Origin: Cladopsammia gracilis
Taxonomy: Eukaryota; Cnidaria; Anthozoa; Scleractinia; Dendrophylliidae
NCBI GenBank assembly: GCA_022457155.1
Contig: JAJGOT010000241.1
Span: 77,501 to 141,500, forward strand
Direction: 5' to 3'
DNA length: 64,000 nt
The position numbers were made by a program, and so were the translations under genes. Positions 1 to 10,755 of this stretch are shown piece after piece. The notes below the pieces were generated by a model. That model was given only the letters and a program-made list of their open reading frames with translations, was not told where the DNA came from and did no database searches. Numbering within the stretch: the first letter of the stretch is position 1; every line of letters starts with the position of its first letter.

Positions 1-904
1 CTAGCAATTTAGAGTTCGATACTATAAAATATTTTTATCCTGGCGATAAAACCCTGAAGTTAGGTAAGCTTATTTGACACTTCTTAGTGTAAGTGTAATA
101 TTTCCCTAGTCATAAGATGTGATTAATAATAGTAAAATCTCTCTCTTGTCAATCTTTTCGAAAATTAAATCCGTCTCTTTCAGTGCTTCATTTCCAAAAT
201 TCATACCGTGTACGATACATGTATTCTACCGGAGAAGAGTAAATGCTCCATGGATCCTGCTACCTCTTCACAAAAAGTGCAGCAAGGAGAATCAATTAAA
301 CCAAAACGATATAATTTTTCGTTTGTATAAACGATGCAATTTACTATTTTGTATTGGCATTTCCGGCTAATCTTTGATTATAAGCTCGTACAAAAGTGTA
401 GGCCATCCCTGGATAAATAAAGGTTTATTATGTAGAGTACGGAATTTGTCATATCTTATTTGGATACGTTAAATTTTAGTTTGAGATTTAATTGAGTGGA
501 AAAAAAAAAACAAAGTTGGTTTCATACTAATCTTGTTTCGGCTAGAAGATGTCACGCGTTTAATTATATTACCAGATAATGACATAATCGCTGAGTATTT
601 AGGAATTATACGAAAAAGCTCACTTAGTTGCAAAAACGTTTACGGATGATTTCTAACATAAATCGAACAGGGTCTGCGGTTATACATCGGTTCAGTTCAG
701 TTCAGTTCACGAACCTACGGACACTGAAGCTGAAAAGTATGAAAGTATTACTTACAGGTGCACCAGCCCCGTATTGTTATCAAAAACACCTTGGGGTAAC
801 TCCTTCAGCTGGTTGTTATTCAATTTCCTATCAAAGAGTAACAACAATCTGGTTGTAACTATCCGTTTGCGTTTATTAATGTAAATGTGCAGTTAGCTTC
901 AGCA
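1..904. other. Unannotated AT-rich DNA
   Basis: I see no supported gene here. Short open frames exist on both strands but none has a recognisable domain or splice context. There is a short run of GTTCA units near 690-710 and a poly-A run near 500. Confidence 0.5.
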
Positions 905-1165
905 AATACTTTTTTTTATCTCGTTGATGCGCAAGCGTGAACGAGATGTAGTATACGGGTATAGATATGCACTCGATGTCCCCCTCAGTCGTAAACTTTT
1001 GTCCGGGGGTACTTATTTATATAAGCTGTATAACGGCACCAAGGGTTTGTAATAGGGTAAGGGTTTCAAAAAGGGCGCCGTACACCGCCACTAAAATTTT
1101 CGGGACGTAACCTCCGGGCTATTGTTACATGTAAATTCCCCAGGGTATTGGTATGTCATCATTTC
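905..1165 (+). repeat. Dispersed repeat, copy 1 (partner near 29200-29470)
   Basis: This segment starts with an imperfect hairpin around ATCTCGTT...AACGAGAT and continues through a stretch ending near CAGGGTATTGG. The same order of words (hairpin, CTTTTGT-C-GGGGG, GCCACTAAAATtTT, CCTATTGTTA, CCCTAGGGTATTGG) recurs at about 29200-29470 in the same orientation. It is a dispersed repeat, probably a non-autonomous transposon remnant. No coding potential was seen. Confidence 0.6.
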
Positions 1166-1168
1166 ATT

Positions 1169-1680
1169 GGCCCATTTCACACTAGAAGACGGACAAATCG
1201 TCTGGACGGACAAGTCGTCCGACGATTTGTTCGTGTAATGTGAATTCTAGACGGACAACTCACCTTGTGTTGGTCATCGTAAATTCACATCTGAACGAAC
1301 AAACAGACGATTTTGAAAGCAAGGGGCCTGGCACTAACAGGCTTGGTTACCTTGCTTTAAGAAAAAAATGGCTGCCATTTTGATTTTCCCATAAACCATC
1401 ACTCCCTTTACTAGTTCCATTCCCCTTAGCGAGTACTGGGACCGAGATACAACCATTTGTTCGTCTGTTGTGAATTTAAGTCGGCTTTGGACGACTTATC
1501 CGTCTAGACGAACAAATCGTCGTCAAAAAATCGTCTTAACGGACGGCCAAATCGACGGATAAAATCAGACGACTTTTACGTCCAACATTTGTTCGTCCCG
1601 TTTTCACACTAAGACGACTTGTCCGTCTGAGACGACTTGTCCGTCCAGACGATTTGTCCCTCTCTAGTGTGAAAACGGCC
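1169..1680. mobile_element. MITE with ~50-bp terminal inverted repeats
   Basis: The left end reads GGCCCATTTCACACTAG followed by GACGGACAAATCGTCTGGAC. The reverse complement of the right end reads GGCCGTTTTCACACTAGAG followed by the same GACAAATCGTCTGGACGGAC word. The interior is filled with further inverted copies of the GACGGACAA / TTGTCCGTC word. No open frame of note is present, so this is a non-autonomous DNA transposon of about 512 bp. I could not identify a convincing target-site duplication, so the superfamily is left open. Confidence 0.75.
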
Positions 1681-1869
1681 CGTAACTTTTCATATTTCAT
1701 ACCTCACATTACCGATCACACGAAGGAAACGCATGGAAACTTTCAAATTCGTTTTTAAGTGGACCTTTCACGTTTACTACGGTAAAGATGTAGTTACGGA
1801 ACTTACCATCGTAAAGCCCTTTTTACGATTGTAAAGTCTCTGGTGTGTATTCTTAGTTAGTACAAGTAT

Positions 1870-2085
1870 TGTCGGTTTTGAGCGTAAATTTATTATTTGT
1901 TCTCCGAAGAAAATTATGGTTTGATTATGCAAGAGTATGGAAGAGCAAGAAGTCATTATTTTGCTGACTGTAAACTGAATACGGTTAACGTTATTTGTTG
2001 GTTATTTGTTTTTGTATAAGTATCGAGAACACGAGCGATTTTACAATGTATAGTATTTATTGTATTTTTAGTCAGTATAAAAAAG
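1870..2085 (+). repeat. Dispersed repeat, copy 1 (partner near 27135-27300)
   Basis: The words TTTGTTCTCCGAAGAAAATTA, GGTTTGATTATGCAA, GTATGGAAGAGCAA, TTATTTGTTGGTTATTTG and AAGTATCGAGAACAC occur here and again in the same order and orientation at about 27150-27260. The second copy is shorter. No protein is supported. Confidence 0.6.
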
Positions 2086-2212
2086 TCTTTCCGGCTTTGA
2101 ACGTATATGTCTTCTCCGAAGATTTCTGTTGCCATCACATCATGCGAAAGGAGTGACATAAAATGACCTACAAACCGAATCACGAGTTGAGCAGATTTGC
2201 TCTTGCTCTGAA

Positions 2213-2336
2213 CTAAACTGAGCGAATGTGCTCGGTGGCCAGTGTTTCAAGCGACCCACTGTGGTCGCAAAGAAACCGAACTGAGCGAATGCGCTCGGTG
2301 GCCAAGGTGCCAAACAACCCATTGTGGTCGCAAACA
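2213..2336 (+). repeat. Two-copy direct repeat of about 63 bp
   Basis: CTGAGCGAATGTGCTCGGTG (from 2218) and CTGAGCGAATGCGCTCGGTG (from 2281) each begin a unit that ends in CCACTGTGGTCGCAAA or CCATTGTGGTCGCAAA. The two units are adjacent and about 85 percent alike by eye. Confidence 0.65.
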
Positions 2337-2834
2337 TATATTAAAAAAACATTTATTCACGCTTAGCTTTGTTGTCATCGTTCTTCTTGTGCGCGTTAGT
2401 TTATTTGGCCTACATATTTCGACTCCTAATACTTAAACCAAAAGGCACCGAAGACTTACTGCATCTGTTAATGAACGCATTCCTTCATCTTTACTCGGCA
2501 ATCAATTTTGGACATTACTACCGAATGCCTCCCAATATTTTTTCGAGCAATTAAGAAATATGTAAGGGTTAGTGACCAGTCCCTCGGGGATATGTGATAT
2601 ATTCCGCTCGTGGCGTACCCGAGGGCGTAAACATGCTTATTTTCCACCTTGTGAGGTTTTCTAAAACAAAGAAACTATTAATTTTTCGGAGAGTAACATT
2701 CCGTTCAATTCAAATGCAAAAAAGCATGATTCCGAAAGGCCGCATTGGGATCACGGCACATTACGAAGCGAGACGGTAAACATGTTTTGCTTTTGTCAAA
2801 TTTGCATTGAGCACGTTGCTTCGTTATGAGTAGA

Positions 2835-2974
<140 letters not shown>

Positions 2975-3366
2975 GTTTCCCAAAATTTCTGTTCCCTTTA
3001 TTAAAACGTTAAAACAATTTCAACTACCGTATTAATCTCTCCGCGGCTAATGTTTCCGTACAATTTCAAGGTGGTGCGATACTAGAAATTACTTTTTCTT
3101 GTAGTCACAACACTCTGCGATGTCGAAAATACGCTTAACAATCAATTGCGTTCCTTTGAATAGGAACAGGTACTGATAGGTCCACTTGTTCCTGTATGGG
3201 AACAAGAGAAGCAGACCTTAGGATCTTTCAAAAAAGCAATATTTGTTTTTTCAGTTGAATGTCATTCCATATGATAAACCTCTAACTGCTGTTGCCGTTG
3301 TCTCCGTCATATCCGTTGAAATCAAATCAAACAAATGCAATAAATAATAAAATAAGAAAAAAGAAA

Positions 3367-3755
3367 GTTTCCATCTGTTTAGTAAGAGGATAGCGATTTT
3401 AGCGTATACTACGGGTATAGGCTGAATATATTATGACAATAATATATTCAGCCTATACCCGCTATACACGCTAAAATCGCTATACACCGTATGTAAGCAA
3501 TGAAAACCACATGAAATTACTGACTTAGTTTCTATCTGTTTAGTAAGTGGACAGCGACTTTAGCGTATACTACGGGTATAGGCTGAATATATTACTGTCA
3601 TAATATATTCAGTCTTTCCCCGCTATACACTTCAAAATCGCTGTGCACTGTGTGTAAGCAATGGAAACCACATGAAGTTATTGAGAAGTTTCTATCTGTT
3701 TGTAAAGTGGATAGCGATTTCAGCGTGTATAGCGGGTATAGGCTGAATATATTAA

Positions 3756-3786
<31 letters not shown>

Positions 3787-4193
3787 TAATTAATTATTAT
3801 TATTGTTATTATTATTATTATTATATTTTTATTATTATTTATTTATTTTTTATTTTTATATATATTATTTTTATTATATAATATATTCAGCCTATACCCG
3901 CTATACACGCTGAAATCGCTATCCACTTTGCAAACAGATAGAAACTTCTCAAGAACTTCATGTGGTTTCCATTGCTTACACACAGTGCACAGCGATTTTA
4001 AAGTGTATAGCAGGAAAATACTGAATATATTATGACAGTAATATATTCAGCCTATACCCGTAGTATACGCTAAAGTCGCTGTCCACTTACTAAACAGAGA
4101 GAAACTAAGTCAGTAATTTTATGTGGTTTTCATTGCTTACACACGGTGTATAGCGATTTTAGCGTGTATAGCGGGTATAGGCTGAATATATTA
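3367..4193. repeat. U1 compound palindrome (~830 bp)
   Basis: The block is built from repeated words TAGCGATTTTAGCGT, GTATAGCGGGTATAGG and CTGAATATATTA, in both orientations. Each word pair forms its own hairpin (for example 3389-3482). The whole block is also symmetric about an AT-rich centre of AAT/ATT repeats near 3756-3880. The outer arms share TTTAGTAAGTGGACAGCGAC and its complement. It lies upstream of the 203-aa gene. It could bind a recombinase or regulator, or act in replication; nothing in the sequence decides this. Confidence 0.75.
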
Positions 4194-4435
4194 CATTAAT
4201 ACATGAATATATGTTTCTTTAAAAAACACCTCATTGTTTTGATAACAAAGGAACCAAGACAACGCGTCATTGACAAGCAAGTGATTTAGCCAATCCAATT
4301 TAGTTCCGTTTCCCATCTGTCACCCTTCGAGAAGATTATTTTAGATCTTTTGTTGGAATAGTATTTAAACTTAGGCATGCAGCAGGACTGGCAAACAGTC
4401 ACTCATCTCACCACATATCACTCCACACGGTGAAG

Positions 4436-5041
4436 TGAGTAAGCCTTGTTCGCAGCTGAACAGCAAGGTCATACGCGATAAAGTAAAGAGCCATGTTATC
4501 GCGGCGATAAAACATGTTCTGTTGTGGCCTTTAAGTGCGTTTGGCGAGTCAATGACCAAGAAATTGAAAGAGCATGGAAGTGGATTTGTGAAAAGAGGGA
4601 CGAATGTGATTTAACCTTGCCTCAACTTAGCGAGATTTGCTTTTTCTTCTCGGCAATAAGTACATCTAAGCTGGACAGTAAAAGGAAAAATTCAAAGAGA
4701 TCGCAGGAAGACAGGGAGAGTGACGGGTCAAATGATAAGACTTCAATCAATGCTTCGCAAGTTTCCTCTCCAGGCCAACAAGTTTTTCCAGCCATGTCGT
4801 ATTGGGTGGCGTGCCAAACGCACAATGGCTCAGCCGTCAATCCTTTCAAAATTCAACGCGCCCTCGGGAGCTCTGTTGTTGAGTTTTATCTTGTCGAAAA
4901 TGTCGAGGAAAAAAGGCTGTCATGGCCTCAACCAGTTGTGCCAAGTCCTGAAGGACCACAAAAACCCTTGCCTGATGAATCTCGTGGAGTCGTCGTATCA
5001 GCATTACCTTCGTCCAACAAATGTTGTCATGAGTTAAACTA
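4436..5041 (+). pseudogene. U1 copy of the 203-aa unknown gene, decayed
   Basis: This is the U1 counterpart of the 203-aa genes at 9686, 15127 and 20405. The start codon there is ATG, but here the aligned triplet is GTG (GAAGTGAGTAAGCC). About 70 bases downstream, GCGATAAAACATG replaces GCGATAGAGAAAACATG, a 4-base loss that shifts the frame. The remainder (from about 4524) stays open to the stop at 5042 and encodes the same C-terminal two thirds. I do not recognise the protein family. Confidence 0.7.
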
Positions 5042-5241
5042 GAAAAAGCCATGTCAGAGTGTCATTATTCAGCAAATATTGTAGCGAGTTTAACAAATGT
5101 AATCGAGGACTGCTTGTTATTTAATGTTTTCCCTCGAGTTGAAATAGTGTATTCATCAATTTAGTAGACATTAAAGATTTACTGTTGAGTTACACTGTGC
5201 GTTTTTGGATCCAGATTGTTCTCAAATCAGCATTTGCTACT

Positions 5242-5382
5242 TTATAGAAACTTGAGTTGGGCCATTTTTTTTAAAGCATCGGCCACCCTTCCTGTCTGAA
5301 ATGTAAAATCGGGATCTCTCAAAATAGCAGTCCAATGTCCAACAACGTGCTTGTTCATCCCTTCCTTTAGAAAACCGTCCTC
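5242..5382 (-). pseudogene. Second Myb/SANT repeat downstream of the U1 recombinase
   Basis: Read on minus, this non-coding stretch encodes a 46-residue relative of the recombinase SANT repeat: EDGFLKEGMNKH, HWTAILRDPDFTFQTGR, ADALKK, then LKFL and a stop. It lies about 85 bp past the recombinase stop. In U1 it is open throughout. It is either an alternative last exon or the relic of a tandem domain duplication. Confidence 0.65.
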
Positions 5383-5467
5383 CGTCCGTCCTTAGCTAAG
5401 TTACAAGAGACATTAAAATGTACTTTTTGCAATGATTAACATTTGTTTTTTTGAATACGATCCTTTA

Positions 5468-7147
5468 CTACTCTAAGTTTTGTGCGTTACAAACACTCCC
5501 ACTCGAAAGATACTTTAGTTCAGCTCTCTTTTTTAATGAATCGGCCATTCTTCCGTTTTGAAATTTGAAATCGAGATCTCTTAGAATAGCCGTCCACTGT
5601 CCAAAACCGTGCTTTGTTATCCCCTTTCTTAGAAAATCGTCCTCTTCTGCTGTGAATTTCAATACCCGACGAACTTTTCTACGGACGCACAAATGCTCCG
5701 TGGGTGGGACTTTCTTTTCTGGGGGCGAGCTTTTCTCCTGTTCGGTTTCAACTGAACGTTCAGTTGAAGATGAAAGTGAAGTTGAACTTGAACTTGAAGC
5801 GCAAAACCTCGCGTTGACGTCCTCATCCACATCCGATCCTTTGGTACCTTGTAACTTTTGTAGACACTCGTGGGCTTTCACAGCAACTTCGCGCGATCTT
5901 TGCTTTTGATAGTGAACTTTGGCAACAGCAGAGCTGTGTTTTTGGTCTTCTGACAAAATTCTTTGCTCTTTGCTACTGAGCAGGTTAAGGCTTTGCGTTT
6001 CGACAATTTGACGATAACGTGTGGGATGAACGTATTTTCCAATTGCGTCAAAGACCAATTTGCTCATGACGTCGCCCAATTTGCTGTGTTGGCCTCCATT
6101 TCTCGTGACCAAAACAAAGTCGCACTGGGGTTTTAGCATGGGCCTTACGAAAGTGATGTACCCATCGAGTACTTGCATGCTTGTATCGGTCAGAATCAAC
6201 GAGTCAAATCCATACTTGCTGGCAGTCTTGAACTTTTTCTGATCGATGAATCCCCCATTTTCCTTCGCTGCACTTACCAAAATGAAAGTTATAACTTGTA
6301 ATAATTCCTCCATCGTCGCCCAGTGTCCTCTTGCCTCTAGCGTTTCGATGTCTAGATCCTGTGTCCACTGCAATCTCATCATCTTTGCCACTGTCTTGCG
6401 CGCTCTTTTCAGGTACAACTCTGTTGCGGATAACTTTCGAGGAACTGCATCTGATGCGCCATTAATTTTTCTGAAGTCGATTAATTCAGAAAGAGCATCT
6501 ATGTAGCCCAGTCGTCCACCATGGCCGAGCTTGCATTCTTCTTGCAGATAGTCAATGAACTTGAACAACAGATTTGGGGAACACAGGCTAAAGTCCATAA
6601 CCTCGAAGGTCAACTCATCCTCGTCTTCGCAGCAAAACTTGAGAAATTTAAAGCATCTATTCACAATCTGTTGAGCTGGACGATCTTTCTTGTAACCACC
6701 GCCACTTCCAGTCAACCAATTTGTGAATGTTTCGCCAATTTGGCCAGAGACTGAAAATGAAGGAATTAATGCTCTGACGGCTTGTTTTGCGGTTACGCGC
6801 GATGCGTCGTCATCTTCGTCTGTTACCGGTAAGTTCTTTGGCACTTGCAACGAACTTTTCGCTTCTTTCAGATCGGGTTTTTCGTCAAAATAGAAGAACC
6901 ATCTATGTTTGTTATTCACGTGTTTTCTGCAGCCACGTTGACTTTGAAATCCTTCGTGTTCACAAACTTGTATTGGACAGTGATACATACGATCTGTTTC
7001 GTCCTTTTCCAAGTGAAGTCGTTTTGGTTTGGGTGATGCTCCATCAATGTTCGACCATTTCACTTTGCACTTCTTGCTCATTTTTCCCGTTAAATAATAT
7101 TTCACTCTAGCAAAAACCAAACAAATTGTCGAACCCATGACAAACAA
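5468..7147 (-). pseudogene. Tyrosine recombinase-like protein, U1, catalytic-segment deletion
   Basis: This is a 559-aa open frame. The more likely start is the ATG at 7081 (MSKKCKVKW), which drops a 22-aa leader. A C2H2-like finger (C57, C62, H76, H81) sits near the N-terminus and a Myb/SANT repeat near the C-terminus (TAEEDDFLRKGITKHG...WTAILRD). The box HPTRYRQ followed by KHSSAVAKVHY fits the HxxR and His...Tyr part of tyrosine recombinases. Compared with U2 and U4, a net 52 codons are missing, including the segment with RPMTYQYLT that should hold the first catalytic Arg. The product is therefore probably inactive as a recombinase, though the frame is kept. It might still bind DNA. Confidence 0.7.
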
Positions 7148-7379
7148 AGGAACCTATTGCATGTCTACACTTGCGACAACATGCCCTTGCTTGCACGCCC
7201 TTATTACTATTGTGCAAAATTCATGACAGTGTGATGCAATCAAAATGGTGTTGAACCGGCCCAAGCAGGCCTGTGGGTGCCTTGAAATAATGTTTATATT
7301 AAAGCGCTGTCTTACAGTAAGAAAGAACAATTTTTCCTCTTAAGTATGAAAAGGAATAAGCTGTCCAAATAGGTACAGT

Positions 7380-7915
7380 TACTGTTAGGAACACAATGTT
7401 CCTAAATCACCAATTTGGGAACGATGTGTTCCATTCACAAGTAGGAATTCGGAACAAAACGGTACCTTAATTGTTCCTAAATTAGCAAATTCGGAACAAT
7501 GTGTTCCATTCACAGATGGGAATTCGGAACAAAACGGTATCTAAATGGTTCCTAAATAGCCAATTTCGGAACAATATGTTCCATTCACAGATGGAACTTC
7601 GGAACGAAACGGTCCTAAATTGTCCCTGAATTACCAATTTTGGAACAATATGTTCCATTCACACATGGGAACTCGGAACAAAACGGTCCTAAATTGTTCC
7701 TGAATTACCAATTGCGGAACAATATGTTCCATTCACACATGGGAACTCGGAACAAAACAGTCCTTAATTGGTCCTGAATTACCAATTTGGGAACAATATG
7801 TTCCATTCACACATGGGAACTCGGAACAAAACAGTCCTAAATTGTTCCTAAATTACCAATATGGGAACAATATGTTCCATTCACACATGGGAACTCGGAA
7901 CAAAACGGTCTTGTT
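7380..7915 (+). repeat. U1 74-bp tandem repeat with GGAAC palindromes
   Basis: Seven units, seen as CCATTCAC at 7431, 7506, 7581, 7655, 7729, 7803 and 7877 (period 74-75 bp). Most contain the 15-bp palindrome GGAACAATATGTTCC and the word CGGAACAAAACGGTCC. The array lies upstream of the recombinase gene, so it may be its promoter or a recombinase-binding array. Confidence 0.85.
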
Positions 7916-8189
7916 TTAGCTTAGAATGAACGTTTTGTTCCTACTTTATAAAAACGTTGGTCCTCTTAAGGTAAAAAGGACCAAAATAATAAGGAACAAT
8001 TGATCATAGGGGAACGTTCCTTAACAAATATCGGAACAGCCAACAAAACGGAAAAAAGGTTAAAAATGGGGTAAAGTTTTGACAAAAAAAGCCAGGAAAG
8101 CGCATAAAAAACATTTAGGTAAAATGAATGCACTTCCCAAAATCTGGTAAATTTTATCGCCCTCTCAAGTAGAAAAACTTGGCATGAGA

Positions 8190-8227
8190 AAATTTTGGGA
8201 AACGTAGAAGATCGTTTCCCAAAATTT
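8190..8227. promoter_or_regulatory. U1/U2 junction: putative recombinase core site
   Basis: Two perfect 15-bp inverted arms (AAATTTTGGGAAACG and CGTTTCCCAAAATTT) flank the asymmetric 8-bp spacer TAGAAGAT. This arm-spacer-arm geometry is typical of tyrosine-recombinase crossover sites such as loxP and FRT. The function is an inference; the symmetry is directly visible. Confidence 0.6.
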
Positions 8228-8502
8228 CTGTTCCCTTTATTAAAACGTTAAAACAATTTTAACTACCGTATTAATCTCTCCGTGGCTAATGTTTTTGTAC
8301 AATTTCAAGGTGGTGCGATACTAGAAATTACTTTTTCTTGTAGTCACAGCACTATGCTATGTCGAAAATACGCTCAACACTCAATTGCGTTCCTTTGAAT
8401 AGGAACATGAATTGCTAGGTCCACTTGTTCCTGTATGGCAACAAGAGAAACAGACCTTACGATCTATCCAAAAAGCAATATCAGTTCAATGTTATTCCAT
8501 AT

Positions 8503-9023
8503 ATACACGCTAAAATCTCTATCCACTTTATAAACAGATAGAAACTTCTCAAGAACTTCGTGTGGTTTCCATTGCTTTCACACAGTGCACAGCGATTTTA
8601 AAGTGTATAGCGGGAAAAGACTGAATATATTATGACAGTAATATATTCAGCCTATACCCGCTATACACGCTAAAATCGCTATCCACTTTATAAACAGATA
8701 GAAACTTCTCAAGAACTTCATGTGGTTTCCATTGCTTACACACAGTGCACAACGATTTTAAAGTGTATAGCGGGAAAAGACTGAATATATTACTGTCATA
8801 ATATATTCAGCCTATACCCGTAGTATACGCTCAACTCGCTGTCCACTTACTAAACAGATAGAAACTAAGTCAGTAATTCCTTGTGGTTTTCATTGCTTAC
8901 ACACAGTGTATAGCGATTTTAGCGTGTATAGCGGGTATAGGCTGAATATATTACATATGATAATATATATATAAATAAAAAATAAATAAATAAAAATAAA
9001 TAAATAAATAAATAACAATAAAA

Positions 9024-9075
<52 letters not shown>

Positions 9076-9445
9076 GTAGTAGTAGTAGTAGTAGTAGTAG
9101 TATTTGTTGTTGTTGTTATTGTTGTAACAGTAATATATTCAGCCTATACCCGCTATACACGCTGAAATCGCTATCCACTTTATAAACAGATAGAAACTTC
9201 TCAAGAACTTCATGTGGTTTCCTTTGCTTGCACACAGTGCACAGCGATTTAAAAGTGTATAGCGGGTAAAGACTGAATATATTATAACATAAATATATTC
9301 AGCCTATACCCGTAGTATACGCTAAAATCGCTGTCCACTTACTAAACAGATAGAAATTAAGTCAGTAATTTCACGTGGTTTTCATTTCTTACACACGGTG
9401 TCTAGCGATTTTAGCGTGTATAGCGGGTATAGGCTGAATATATTA
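8503..9445. repeat. U2 compound palindrome
   Basis: The same word set as the U1 block, with a centre of TAAA, TAA and TAG microsatellite (about 8957-9125). Flanking words include CTATCCACTTTATAAACAGA and GTGTATAGCGGG. Confidence 0.75.
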
Positions 9446-9685
9446 GATTAATACATGAATACATGTTTCTTTAAAAAACACCTCATTGTTTTGATAACAA
9501 AGGAACCAAGCCAACGCGTCATTGACAAGCAAGTGATTTAGCCAATCCAATTTAGTTCCGTTTCCCATCGGTCACCCTTCGAGAAGGTTATTCTATATTT
9601 TTTGTTCCAGAATAGTATTTAAACTTAGGCTTTCAGGACTGGCAAACAGTCGCTCATATTACCACATATCGCTCCACACGGTGAA

Positions 9686-10297
9686 ATGAGTAAGCCTTGT
9701 TCGCAGCTGAACAGCAAGGTCATACGCGATAAAGTAGAGAGCCATGTTATAGCGGCGATAGAGAAAACATGTTCCGTTCTGGCCTTTAAGTGCGTTTGGC
9801 GAGTCGATGATCAAGAAATTGAAAGAGCATGGAAGTGGATTTGTGAAAAGAGGGACGAATGTGATTTAACCTTGCCTCAACTTAGCGAGATTTGCTTTTT
9901 CTTCTCGGCAATAAGTACATCTAAGCTGGACAGTAAAAGGAAAAATTCAAAGAGATCGCAGGAAGACAGGGAGAGTGACGGGTCAAATGATAAGACTTCA
10001 ATCAATGCTTCGCAAGTTTCCTCTCCAGGCCAACAAGTTTTTCCAGCCATGTCGTATTGGGTGGCGTGCCAAATGCACAATGGCTCAGCCGTCAATCCTT
10101 TCAAAATTCAACGCGCCCTCGGGAGCTCTGTTGTTGAATTTTATCTTGTCGAAAACGTCAAGGAAAAAAGGCTGTCATGGCCTCAACCAGTTGTGCCAAG
10201 TCCTGAAGGACCACAAAAACCCTTGCCTGATGAATCTCGTGGAGTCGTCGTATCAGCATTACCTTCGTCCAACAAATGTTGTAATGAGTTAAACTAG
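9686..10297 (+). CDS. 203-aa unknown protein of the recombinase element (U2)
   Basis: I do not recognise this protein. It starts MSKPCSQLNSK and contains a Trp/Cys-rich stretch (CVWRVDDQEIERAWKWICE, about residues 36-54). A Lys/Ser/Asp-rich hydrophilic linker follows at about 78-110, then a Pro-rich tail. There is no signal peptide, membrane segment or zinc motif that I can defend. It is convergent with the recombinase gene, about 460 bp away, and is kept open in three of four copies, so it is probably expressed and useful to the element. It could be a DNA-binding or accessory recombination factor; this is an inference from position only. Confidence 0.6.
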   Translation: MSKPCSQLNSKVIRDKVESHVIAAIEKTCSVLAFKCVWRVDDQEIERAWKWICEKRDECDLTLPQLSEICFFFSAISTSKLDSKRKNSKRSQEDRESDGSNDKTSINASQVSSPGQQVFPAMSYWVACQMHNGSAVNPFKIQRALGSSVVEFYLVENVKEKRLSWPQPVVPSPEGPQKPLPDESRGVVVSALPSSNKCCNELN

Positions 10298-10521
10298 AAA
10301 AAGCCATGTCAGAGTGTCATTCAGCAAATATTGTAGCGAGTTTAGCAAATGTAATTGAGGACTACTTGTTATTTAATGTTTTCACTCAAGTTGAAATAGT
10401 GTATTCATCAATTTAGTAAACATTAAAGATTTACTGTTGAGTTACACTGTGTGTTTTTGGATCCAGATTGTTCTCAAATCAGCATTAGCGTTCGACTAAA
10501 AACGATCGGGGGTTTGCTACT

Positions 10522-10662
10522 TTATAGAAACTTGAATTGGGCCCTTTTTTTTAAAGCATCTGCCACCCTTCCTGTCTGAAATGTAAAATCGGGATCTCTC
10601 AAAATAGCAGTCCAATGTCAAACAACGTGCTTGTTCATCCCTTCCTTTAGAAAATCGTCCTC
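10522..10662 (-). pseudogene. Second Myb/SANT repeat, U2 (in-frame stop)
   Basis: The same remnant as in U1, with a TGA replacing the Gly codon before HWTAILRD (plus strand ATGTCAAAC). Confidence 0.6.
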
Positions 10663-10755
10663 CGTCCGTCCTTAGCTAAGTTACAAGAGACATTAAAATG
10701 TACTTTTTGCAATGATTAACATGTTTTTTTGTTTTTATCTGAATACGATCCTCTA

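Noticed and set aside
5565..7110. Several plus-strand frames opposite the recombinase
   Set aside because: They recur in all units only because the DNA is duplicated; they are shadows of the minus-strand gene.
7380..7915. Regularly spaced repeats resembling a CRISPR array
   Set aside because: The whole 74-bp unit is repeated with no unique spacers, no Cas genes exist, and the DNA is eukaryotic.
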